Assembly (NCBI RefSeq): GCF_004168365.1
Contig: NZ_CP035704.1
Location: forward strand, 3,844,001-3,908,000
Length of the DNA stretch: 64,000 nt
Source: Pseudolysobacter antarcticus
Lineage (GTDB): Bacteria; Pseudomonadota; Gammaproteobacteria; Xanthomonadales; Rhodanobacteraceae
Direction: 5' to 3'
Part shown: positions 1 to 7,357 of the stretch, in pieces
Numbering within the stretch: position 1 is the stretch's first letter
How the letters are laid out: each line of letters begins with the position of its first letter
Made by a program: the position numbers and the translations under genes
The notes under the pieces: model-generated
Told to the model about the DNA's origin: nothing
The model's input: the letters and a program-made list of their open reading frames with translations, nothing else
Database searches by the model: none

Positions 1-933
1 GCACTGCTCGGTCGCGAACCGCTGCAAATACTCGCGCAAGATCCGCAGGCGCTGACCGCACCGCAACGCGCCTTGCTCATCGCCGTCAGCGCCGCACAGG
101 GCGAAAGTCGAATTTCGGCATCACCAAAACCGCGTTGGAGCGACGCACTCGCACGCATCGGCGCCGCGGTCGAAACCATCACCGGCAATTTCATCGCCCT
201 GCTCGGTTTCATCGGCCTGAGCTTGAGCACACTCGTGCGCGTGTTGCCGCAACCGCGACGCTGGCGTGTGACTTCGCTGGTATTCCATATCGAGCAGACC
301 GGATTGAACGCGGTGCCGATCGTCGCGCTGCTGAGTTTTCTGGTCGGCGCGGTAATCGCATTTCTCGGCGCGACCGTGCTGCGTGATTTCGGCGCGTCGG
401 TATTCACGGTCGAACTGGTTGGTTATTCGTTCCTTCGCGAATTTGGCGTGCTGCTCACCGCGATTCTTGTCGCAGGTCGATCCGGCAGCGCGTTCACCGC
501 GCAAATCGGCTCGATGAAAAGTCGCGAGGAAATCGACGCCTTGCGCACGCTCGGTCTCGATCCGATGGAAGTGCTGGTGATGCCGCGCCTGCTCGCATTG
601 CTCATCGCGATGCCGATGCTGACTTTTATTGCGATGATCGCCGGCATCATCGGCGGCGGCGCGGTCTGTGCACTCGCGCTGGATATTTCGCCGGGCATGT
701 TCATTTCGCGTTTTCTCGAAGGCACCGAAGCACGGCATTTCTGGGTCGGCATGGGCAAGGCGCCGATCTTCGCGTTCCTCATCGCGATCATCGGCTGCCT
801 CGAAGGTTTCAAGGTGTCGGGTAGCGCCGAGTCGGTCGGCGAACACACCACCGCGAGCGTGGTGCAATCGATTTTCATGGTGATTCTGGTCGATGCGATC
901 GCCGCGATCTTTTTCATGGAGATCAACGTTTGA
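1..933 (+). CDS. MlaE-family ABC transporter permease (5' partial)
   Basis: Permease of an MCE/Mla-type ABC transporter that moves phospholipids between the outer and inner membranes. The reading frame is open from base 1, so the true start lies upstream. The first 35 or so residues (LLGREPLQILAQD...) probably belong to an N-terminal STAS-like or linker region found in longer MlaE proteins. The permease body has several hydrophobic segments and the family signature EFGVLLTAILVAGRSGSAFT followed by MKSREEIDALRTLGLDP. It ends in TGA, which overlaps the TTG start of the ATPase gene, so the two are translationally coupled. It heads a four-gene operon of permease, ATPase, MCE protein and lipoprotein. 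I am sure of the family; the lipid substrate is inferred from it. Confidence 0.92.
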   Translation, partial: ALLGREPLQILAQDPQALTAPQRALLIAVSAAQGESRISASPKPRWSDALARIGAAVETITGNFIALLGFIGLSLSTLVRVLPQPRRWRVTSLVFHIEQTGLNAVPIVALLSFLVGAVIAFLGATVLRDFGASVFTVELVGYSFLREFGVLLTAILVAGRSGSAFTAQIGSMKSREEIDALRTLGLDPMEVLVMPRLLALLIAMPMLTFIAMIAGIIGGGAVCALALDISPGMFISRFLEGTEARHFWVGMGKAPIFAFLIAIIGCLEGFKVSGSAESVGEHTTASVVQSIFMVILVDAIAAIFFMEINV

Positions 934-1778
934 ATTCCGTGCAGACAATTGCCGCACCCGATCCCGAGGCCGCGCAAAACGTGATCGAAGTACGCGGCAT
1001 GCGCAACCAATTCGGCACGCAAGTGGTGCACGATAATCTCGATCTCGAAGTTCGCCGTGGCGAAATCCTCGCTGTGGTCGGTGGCTCCGGCGCAGGCAAA
1101 TCCGTGTTGCTGCGCGCGATCATCGGCCTGCGCACAGCGGATGCGGGTGAGGTGTATTTGCTCGGGGAAAACATCAAGCAACTTTCGCCCGCGCGACGCG
1201 CCACGCTTGAACAACGCATCGGTGTCCTGTTTCAGGACGGCGCATTGTTCTCGTCGCTGACCGTCGCGGAGAATGTCGCGGTGCCGCTGATCGAGCATCA
1301 TCGCCTCAGCAAGACGCTGGTCGAACGCATCGTCGCGCTGAAGATTTCGCTCGCAGGCCTGCCCGCCGATGCCGGCGCAAAATATCCCGATCAACTTTCC
1401 GGCGGCATGCGCAAGCGCGCCGCCCTCGCACGTGCGCTCGCGCTCGATCCGGACATTCTGTTTCTCGATGAGCCGACCGCGGGCCTCGATCCAATCGGCG
1501 CCGCCGCATTCGATCAACTGATTTTGACCTTGCGCGAAAGTCTCGGCCTCACGGTTTTCATGATCACCCACGATCTCGATACGCTGTACACCATTTGCGA
1601 CCGGGTTGCAGTGATCTCGCAGAAAAAAGTGCTTGTGCTCGGTGATCTCGCCACCGTGGCGAGCAATCCGGATGAGTGGATTCAGTCCTATTTTCACGGC
1701 CCGCGCGCACGTGCCGCAGCAGCCGCGCAAGCACGCCAGCTGCCACCGCAATCCTCGATATCGGCGCCCAGGAGTTAA
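930..1778 (+). CDS. ABC transporter ATP-binding protein, MlaF type
   Basis: ATPase of the MCE/Mla-type lipid transporter, acting on the cytoplasmic face with the upstream permease. The 282-residue protein shows a Walker A motif GGSGAGKS (residues 51-58), the Q-loop FQDG, the signature LSGGMRKR (from 157), Walker B ILFLDE (177-182) and the H-loop MITHD. MRKR after LSGG is typical of MlaF/Ttg2A rather than ordinary importers. The TTG start at 930 overlaps the permease stop. Its TAA stop overlaps a possible ATG of the next gene. The C-terminal tail is Ala/Arg-rich and looks unstructured. Confidence 0.95.
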   Translation: MNSVQTIAAPDPEAAQNVIEVRGMRNQFGTQVVHDNLDLEVRRGEILAVVGGSGAGKSVLLRAIIGLRTADAGEVYLLGENIKQLSPARRATLEQRIGVLFQDGALFSSLTVAENVAVPLIEHHRLSKTLVERIVALKISLAGLPADAGAKYPDQLSGGMRKRAALARALALDPDILFLDEPTAGLDPIGAAAFDQLILTLRESLGLTVFMITHDLDTLYTICDRVAVISQKKVLVLGDLATVASNPDEWIQSYFHGPRARAAAAAQARQLPPQSSISAPRS

Positions 1779-1780
1779 TG

Positions 1781-2728
1781 ATGGAAACACGTGCGCACCA
1801 TGTTCTGATCGGTGTATTCACCCTCGTGGTGGTCGCCGCCGCGATGCTGTTCGTATTGTGGCTGTCGAAGGCCAGCGCGGATCGCGAATTCGCCTATTAC
1901 GACGTCGTTTTTACCGAGGCAGTAACGGGTTTGTCGAAAGGCGGCCTCGTGCAATACAACGGCATCAAGGTGGGCGAAGTCACGCAGTTGCGACTGTCGC
2001 CGAAGGACGCGCGCAACGTCGAGGCACGCATTCGTGTCGATGGCGGCACGCCGATCAAGGTCGATACCAAAGCCAAACTCGCATCGCTCGGCTTGACCGG
2101 CATCGCGTTCATCCAGCTTTCCGGTGGCGCCCCCGGCAGTGCGCCCCTGCTGGACACGCCCGAGCAACCGGTGCCGCGCATTATTGCCGATGAATCGGCA
2201 CTGCAAAAACTGCTGGCGTCGAGCGAAGACATCGTCACGACGGTCAACGATGTTTTGTTCCGTGTCGGCAATCTGCTGAGCCAGGAAAACGTCGATCGCG
2301 TGTCGCGCACGCTGCAGCATGTCGATCAATTGTCCGGTGCGATCGCCGACCAGCGCGACGACCTGAAACACGTCATCAGCGATCTCGCCGGCGCCACCAC
2401 GCAGTTGCGCAGCACCTTGGCCCAGGTCGACAAGATGGCACGAACTACCAACGATCTGGTCGATCACCAGGGCCGCGCCACGCTCGATGCCGCCAGCGCC
2501 ACGCTCGCGGCCTTGCAACGCACGGCCGAGGGCGCGGACAAACTGGTCAGCCAGAATCGCGAAGCGATCAACAATTTCAGCAATCAGGGTCTGTCGCAAA
2601 TCGGCCCGACCGTGGTCGAGTTGCGCGATCTGTTGCGCTCGCTGAAATCCATCACCGATCAGTTGCAGGATAATCCGGCCGGTTATCTGTTCGGCCACGG
2701 CCAGCCCAAGGAGTTCGAACCGAAATGA
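1781..2728 (+). CDS. MCE/MlaD-family substrate-binding protein
   Basis: Periplasmic, membrane-anchored MCE-domain protein that binds lipid for the ABC transporter. One N-terminal transmembrane helix (HVLIGVFTLVVVAAAMLFVL) is followed by the MCE domain at about residues 40-120, with GLSKGGLVQYNGIKVGEV and SLGLTGIAFIQLSGG. The remainder is a long alpha-helical region rich in Gln, Ala and Leu that probably forms the oligomeric barrel or needle. Two adjacent ATGs occur at 1778 and 1781. The second was chosen because GGAG at 1771-1774 then has a normal six-base spacing, giving 315 residues. The stop overlaps the next ATG (ATGA). The length exceeds that of E. coli MlaD (183 aa) and fits the longer Ttg2C/PqiB-like class. 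Confidence 0.92.
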   Translation: METRAHHVLIGVFTLVVVAAAMLFVLWLSKASADREFAYYDVVFTEAVTGLSKGGLVQYNGIKVGEVTQLRLSPKDARNVEARIRVDGGTPIKVDTKAKLASLGLTGIAFIQLSGGAPGSAPLLDTPEQPVPRIIADESALQKLLASSEDIVTTVNDVLFRVGNLLSQENVDRVSRTLQHVDQLSGAIADQRDDLKHVISDLAGATTQLRSTLAQVDKMARTTNDLVDHQGRATLDAASATLAALQRTAEGADKLVSQNREAINNFSNQGLSQIGPTVVELRDLLRSLKSITDQLQDNPAGYLFGHGQPKEFEPK

Positions 2729-3366
2729 AAGCGACCTGGCGAATCCTGTCGAGTGCTGCCGCGCTATTGATGTTGTGCGGCTGTCTCGGCATCACCAAAA
2801 AACACGAACCGTCGACCGTGTACGCGCCGACGCTTGCGCACAGCACGGCGGCGAGCGGTGCGCCGTTGGCGTGGCAACTGCTGGTCGATGTGCCGAGCGC
2901 GGTCGATCCGCTCGACGGCACGCGCATCGTGGTCATGCCGCAACCGGGCATCGTGCAGTTCTACAAGGATGTCCGCTGGCGTGAGCGCATGCCGGTATTG
3001 CTGCAATCAATGCTGTTGCAGGGATTTCAGGAATCCGGCCGCCTGCTCGGTGCGAGCAGCCTGTCTACCGGCCTGCGTGGCGACTACGCGTTGCATCTGG
3101 ATCTCGGCGATTTCCAAGCCGAATATCGCGGCGCGACCAACCCCACTGTCGTCATACGGCTCAATGCGCAACTCACGCAAAACGCCAGCAATCGCGTGAT
3201 TGCGGCGCGCAGTTTCAGCTGGGAACAACCGAGCGGCGAAATCGCCATCGGCACGGTGGTCGCCACGTTCGAGCAGGGTTTGAATAACGTATTGCCGCAA
3301 GTTGTGGAGTGGACACTCAAGAGCGGCGAAGCGGATTGGCAGAGCATCAACGCCAAGACGCGCTGA
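2725..3366 (+). CDS. ABC-type transport auxiliary lipoprotein (PqiC-like)
   Basis: Predicted outer-membrane lipoprotein that completes the MCE transporter. The signal peptide ends in a lipobox LMLCG-C at about residue 20. The rest (213 aa in total) resembles the ABC_trans_aux/PqiC family: a YAP segment after the linker, VVMPQPGIVQFYKDVRWRE, and a C-terminal helix with LNNVLPQVVEWTL. The start overlaps the MCE gene stop by four bases. PqiC-like partners usually sit at the end of such operons, as here. The role is inferred from that association. Confidence 0.85.
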   Translation: MKATWRILSSAAALLMLCGCLGITKKHEPSTVYAPTLAHSTAASGAPLAWQLLVDVPSAVDPLDGTRIVVMPQPGIVQFYKDVRWRERMPVLLQSMLLQGFQESGRLLGASSLSTGLRGDYALHLDLGDFQAEYRGATNPTVVIRLNAQLTQNASNRVIAARSFSWEQPSGEIAIGTVVATFEQGLNNVLPQVVEWTLKSGEADWQSINAKTR

Positions 3367-3382
3367 GAAGATTTTTCTTGCT

Positions 3383-3410
3383 CGTCATCCCAGCGCAGGC
3401 TGGGATGACG
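3383..3410. repeat. Perfect 12-bp palindrome, copy 1 (convergent intergenic)
   Basis: CGTCATCCCAGC, a GCAG loop, then the exact inverted complement. It lies between the convergent ends of the Mla operon and the AlkB-type gene. The left flank reads TTTCTTGCT. The same hairpin with the reverse-complement loop occurs at 52537-52564 with the same left flank. It probably acts as a dispersed repeat and may double as a bidirectional terminator, although no T-run follows directly. Confidence 0.85.
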
Positions 3411-3459
3411 GCTCCTGACGATGACGAATTTTTTCGCCGACGTTTTTAAATTACCAGTT

Positions 3460-4107
3460 TTAACGCGTTTCGCCGGCAACAATGATCCGCCGAAACGTCA
3501 GATTGATACGTGCCGCAACTTCACGCGCCGTCTTCGGCAAATCGTGGCGATAATTCTTCTGCGTTGCACCGCGCATCAACAGCAGACTACCCAACGGCAA
3601 ATCCAGCGTGAGTCCGAGCGATTTATCGTGCTTGTGGCGCAAGCGAAATCGCCTTACGCCGCCCAGGCTCAATGATGCGATGACCGGCGCTGGCCCGAGT
3701 TCAGGCTCGTCATCGCTGTGCAGCCCCATGCTGTCGCGGCCATTGCGATACAGGTTGCACAGCACGCTATTGAATTTCGAAGCGCAAACCAACGCGATCC
3801 GATCGCGTAGATTCGCAAGCTCGGGCAACCACGGTCGTGGCTCGAACTGCATGCGCGAATAGGTGTAATACGCGTCGTCATCGCCGATCCAGCACGACAG
3901 TCGTGGTGAATCGAGTTCGCGCCCAAACAGGCGCACGCGATGTTGCTCCCAGCAGATTTGCGCGTGCAGGTCTGCGAAAGTTTTCGCCGCAGTCGCGACA
4001 TCGAGAAAATTCGGCAGCAGTTGCACATCGGCATCCGGCAGCGAAAAGATCTGCCAATTGTTCGGATCGTTCACGTTGTCGGCGCCATCGTTCATCGCAA
4101 ACATCAT
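3460..4107 (-). CDS. AlkB-like 2OG-Fe(II) oxygenase (ALKBH2/3 type)
   Basis: Alpha-ketoglutarate- and Fe(II)-dependent dioxygenase, expected to remove alkyl lesions from DNA or RNA bases by oxidative dealkylation. In the 215-residue protein the iron ligands are visible as H130 and D132 (NLYRNGRDSMGLHSDDEPEL) and H188 (NYRHDLPKT). The 2OG-binding arginines are R200 and R206 (ARINLTFRRI). The N-RxG-D spacing before the HxD motif and the strand SLSLGGVRRFRLRHK match ALKBH2/3 rather than E. coli AlkB. In-frame ATGs at 4107, 4104 and 4095 leave the start uncertain. No Ada-type regulator is adjacent. Confidence 0.9.
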   Translation of the reverse strand: MMFAMNDGADNVNDPNNWQIFSLPDADVQLLPNFLDVATAAKTFADLHAQICWEQHRVRLFGRELDSPRLSCWIGDDDAYYTYSRMQFEPRPWLPELANLRDRIALVCASKFNSVLCNLYRNGRDSMGLHSDDEPELGPAPVIASLSLGGVRRFRLRHKHDKSLGLTLDLPLGSLLLMRGATQKNYRHDLPKTAREVAARINLTFRRIIVAGETR

Positions 4108-4188
4108 AGCAACTGCATCGTCACGTCAATGATTGCCCGCACGCGGAAAAATCAGGACACTGTGAGCTTTCCAGCACCGAGCCAGATC

Positions 4189-5790
4189 ATGAGCGAACGC
4201 GAATTCATGGAATACGACGTCATCACCGTGGGCGCCGGCCCGGCGGGCTTGGCGTTCGCGATACGCCTGAAACAGCTCAAGCCGGATATCCGCGTCTGTG
4301 TGATCGAGAAAGCCTCGGTCGTCGGCGCGCAGATTCTTTCCGGCGCCGTGATCGAACCCGAACCGCTCAACGAATTGTTGCCGGAGTGGGGCAAGAACCC
4401 GCCGCCGATTTGTGTGCCGGTGGCGAAGGACGAGTTCTATTGGCTCGGCAAGGAAAAGGCGACCAAATTGCCGGCACCGCCGCAGATGCACAACCACGGC
4501 AATTTCATCGTCTCGCTCGGCGCATTGTGTGCTTGGCTGGCACCGCAAGCCGAAGCGCTCGGCGTGGAAATCTATCCGGGTTTCGCTGCCGCCGGATTGT
4601 TGTTCGACGACAACGGCGCCGTTGCCGGCGTAAGCATCGGCGACATGGGCGTGGCGAAGGATGGCTCGCACCACGCCGGATACACACAGGGTATCGACAT
4701 CAAGGCGCCGCTCACGGTACTGGCCGAAGGGTGTCGTGGTCATCTGAGCAAACAGCTCATCGCGAAATACGAACTCGACAAGGACAGCGATCCGCAAACC
4801 TACGGCATCGGCATCAAGGAACTCTGGCAGCTCGCGCCGGGCAAAGGCGAACCGGGCAAGGTCGTGCATACACTCGGCTGGCCGCTCGACAATATGACCT
4901 ACGGCGGCAGTTTTATTTATCACCTCGATAAGGATCGGCTGGCCATCGGTTTTGTCTGCGGACTGGATTATCCCGATCCGATGTTCTCGCCGTTCGAAGC
5001 GTTCCAGCAGCTCAAGCATCATCCGCTAGTGAAGCCGCTGCTCGAAGGCGGCAGCATCTTGTCGGGCGGCGCGCGCGCGATTGTCGAAGGCGGATACCAA
5101 TCGTTGCCGAAAGTCGAAATGCCCGGTGCACTGCTGATCGGTGATGCCGCCGGCACCTTGAACGTGCCGAAGATCAAGGGCACGCACCAGGCGATGCGCG
5201 GCGGCATGCTCGCGGCCGAACATATCGCCGCGACCAATCAAAGTGCGGGCTGGGATGCAAAACTGCGTGGCTCGAAAGTGATGAGCGAACTGAAGAAAGT
5301 GCGCAATATTCGCCCCGGATTTAACAAGGGTTTATTGCCAGGATTGCTCAATGCGGGTTGGGAAACGATTACCGCCGGATTGTCACCGTGGACTCTAAAA
5401 AATCACGCCGACTGGAGCTCGCTGCACAAGCTGCAAGGCTACGAATCGCCGAAACGTGATTATGTGGCGCGTGACCTGCCGCCGCGCGATCGCCTGGCCT
5501 CGGTGTATTACGCTGCGACCGCGCACGATGAGGATCAGCCCGTTCATCTGCATGTGTCCGATACCAATATCTGCATCACGCGTTGCGCCGAGGAATACGA
5601 TAATCCGTGCACGCGTTTTTGTCCGGCTGGTGTCTACGAAATCGTGCAGGACGCGGTGAACGGCAAACGCCTGCAGATCAACGCGGCGAACTGCGTGCAT
5701 TGCAAGACCTGCGACATCAAGGATCCGTACCAGATCATCAACTGGGTCACGCCGGAAGGCGGCTCGGGGCCGAACTATCAGAACCTGTGA
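4189..5790 (+). CDS. Electron transfer flavoprotein-ubiquinone oxidoreductase
   Basis: ETF-QO takes electrons from reduced ETF and passes them to ubiquinone at the inner membrane, ending fatty-acid and amino-acid dehydrogenase reactions. The FAD-binding motif GAGPAG is at residues 15-20. The C-terminal ferredoxin-like domain has four cysteines for one 4Fe-4S cluster (CTRFCPAGVYE followed by NCVHCKTCDIKDPYQIINW). The length of 533 residues is normal. The ATG at 4189 (MSEREF) gives a family-like N-terminus; ATG 4207 is an alternative. etfB and etfA lie 5-7 kb downstream in the same direction, so all three parts of the ETF pathway are encoded nearby though not in one operon. Confidence 0.96.
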   Translation: MSEREFMEYDVITVGAGPAGLAFAIRLKQLKPDIRVCVIEKASVVGAQILSGAVIEPEPLNELLPEWGKNPPPICVPVAKDEFYWLGKEKATKLPAPPQMHNHGNFIVSLGALCAWLAPQAEALGVEIYPGFAAAGLLFDDNGAVAGVSIGDMGVAKDGSHHAGYTQGIDIKAPLTVLAEGCRGHLSKQLIAKYELDKDSDPQTYGIGIKELWQLAPGKGEPGKVVHTLGWPLDNMTYGGSFIYHLDKDRLAIGFVCGLDYPDPMFSPFEAFQQLKHHPLVKPLLEGGSILSGGARAIVEGGYQSLPKVEMPGALLIGDAAGTLNVPKIKGTHQAMRGGMLAAEHIAATNQSAGWDAKLRGSKVMSELKKVRNIRPGFNKGLLPGLLNAGWETITAGLSPWTLKNHADWSSLHKLQGYESPKRDYVARDLPPRDRLASVYYAATAHDEDQPVHLHVSDTNICITRCAEEYDNPCTRFCPAGVYEIVQDAVNGKRLQINAANCVHCKTCDIKDPYQIINWVTPEGGSGPNYQNL

Positions 5791-5855
5791 TTCGACACTG
5801 CGCAAGACCGCTTCGTACATCGATTCAAACTACTCACTCCTCGGAAATATCAGCC

Positions 5856-6365
5856 ATGTCCAAACATCTTTTCCCGCCGATCGTGGCGTTACTCGCGCTT
5901 TCAGTCTTGGCCGGCTGCAACAGCTCGCCGAGCGATAATGCTGCAGCAAAATCCGATGTCGGCAAAACGATTACCGCCAGCGAACTCGCCAGTGCAAAAA
6001 ATGCCGACGGGGTGTGCGCGCTGGATACGGTCGATGATATTGAAAACGCCAAGTCATGGACGGTGAAAAAAAGTGCGATCTCGATGGTGCGCGGCTGGGC
6101 GTCCACCAGCGGCAAAAAAATGCCGACACAATTCACCATCGTCCTGACGGCACAACAAGCCTACGGTTTTGCTGGCAAAACCGGCGAGCCTCGGCCGGAT
6201 GTGGCGCAAGCACTGGGCAGCGCGGACTTGGCTAATTCTGGCTACAACTTCGCCGTGGATTTTTCGAATATTCCAACCGGCACGTATCACGCATTCGCAT
6301 TGACCAGCTCGGCCACGGGCAACGAAATCTGCAATTTCCAGCGCGAGATCGTCGTCACGCCCTGA
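5856..6365 (+). CDS. Putative lipoprotein, unknown function
   Basis: A 169-residue protein with a clear lipoprotein signal: MSKHLFPPIVALLALSV then LAG-C at residue 23. The mature part begins with a Ser/Asn/Asp-rich linker. Its core has KSWTVKKSAISMVRGWAST and ends EICNFQREIVV. A Cys near the start (GVCALD) and one near the end (EICNF) could form a disulfide. It lies 65 bp after the ETF-QO gene and 35 bp before the ATP-grasp gene on the same strand, so it may be co-transcribed. I do not recognise the family. Confidence 0.7.
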   Translation: MSKHLFPPIVALLALSVLAGCNSSPSDNAAAKSDVGKTITASELASAKNADGVCALDTVDDIENAKSWTVKKSAISMVRGWASTSGKKMPTQFTIVLTAQQAYGFAGKTGEPRPDVAQALGSADLANSGYNFAVDFSNIPTGTYHAFALTSSATGNEICNFQREIVVTP

Positions 6366-6400
6366 AATAAAATAGCCATTATCTTTCCACGGAAACAGAC

Positions 6401-7309
6401 ATGAGCAAATCCTTGATCGCGCTGGTCAGCGCTCGCAGCGCGCGGGCACTTGACGACGATCTGCTGCCGCTGCTGCACTCTTTGATAACCGCCGGCATGT
6501 CTGCAGAGCTGGTCGATTGGGACGATACAACGATCAATTGGTCGCGTTATTCCGTCGCACTTTTGCGCTCGACATGGGATTACACACAACGCCTGCCGGA
6601 TTTCCTGGCCTGGGCCGCGCGAACCGCCGAAACCACGCGCCTGCTGAATCCGCTAGATATCGTGCGCTGGAACACCGACAAACATTATCTGCACGATCTT
6701 GCCGCGGCAGGCGTGCCGGTGGTGTCGAGTTTTTTCATCGAACCCGGCCAATCGGCCGATGCCCTGCCCGATCACGACGAGTTCGTGGTCAAGCCCGCGG
6801 TCGGCGCAGGCTCACGCGATGCGCAGCGCTATGTACGCAGCGAGCGTGCGGTCGCGATCACGCACGCACAGCGTCTGCTCGATGCCCATCGCAGCGTGCT
6901 GGTACAGCCGTATCTGCATGCGGTGGATCAGCAGGGTGAATCCGCGTTGCTGTATTTCAACGGCAGCTATAGTCACAGCATTCGCAAGGGCGCGTTGCTC
7001 AAACGCGGTGAGGACGCGACGCGAGCGTTGTTTGCAGCGGAACATATCAGTGCACGCAACGCCGACGCGGATGAGCGCGCGCTGGCCGAACAGACTTTGG
7101 CCGCGATCCCGTTCACGCAACCGCTGTTGTACGCGCGTATCGACATGATCCGCGATGCGAACAATCGTCCGTGCATTCTCGAGCTCGAACTGACCGAACC
7201 CTCACTATACTTTGCGTTCGCTGAGGGTTCGGTGCAACGATTTGCCGCAGCGATTATCGCCAGATTGAACACATTGGACGGTGCAGCTTTTCCGCAAGAA
7301 AAGCGCTAA
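6401..7309 (+). CDS. ATP-grasp domain protein (RimK/glutathione synthetase-like)
   Basis: A 302-residue protein with an ATP-grasp fold, the class that joins a carboxylate to an amine or thiol through an acyl-phosphate. The N-terminal domain contains VDWDDTTINWSRYSVALLRS and TWDYTQR. The ATP-binding part has NTDKHYLHDLAAAGVPVV, the strand DEFVVKPAVGAGSRDAQRY (nucleotide-binding Lys and the Gly-rich loop), VLVQPYLHAV, and the metal-binding end RPCILELELTEPSLYF. The start at 6401 follows GGAAACAGAC. It resembles uncharacterised bacterial COG0189-type proteins; the substrate is unknown. It is the last gene of the forward group that begins with ETF-QO. Confidence 0.75.
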   Translation: MSKSLIALVSARSARALDDDLLPLLHSLITAGMSAELVDWDDTTINWSRYSVALLRSTWDYTQRLPDFLAWAARTAETTRLLNPLDIVRWNTDKHYLHDLAAAGVPVVSSFFIEPGQSADALPDHDEFVVKPAVGAGSRDAQRYVRSERAVAITHAQRLLDAHRSVLVQPYLHAVDQQGESALLYFNGSYSHSIRKGALLKRGEDATRALFAAEHISARNADADERALAEQTLAAIPFTQPLLYARIDMIRDANNRPCILELELTEPSLYFAFAEGSVQRFAAAIIARLNTLDGAAFPQEKR

Positions 7310-7357
7310 GCGGCAGCCGCAATTACGCGCGAGACGTCATGACAAAAGCGGCGCGCT

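Noticed and set aside
423-1790. Long open frame on the minus strand (455 codons) antisense to the Mla genes
   Set aside because: It is an antisense shadow of GC-rich coding sequence, with a Cys/Arg/His-rich product and no family motif. Many similar frames lie opposite other real genes and were left out.
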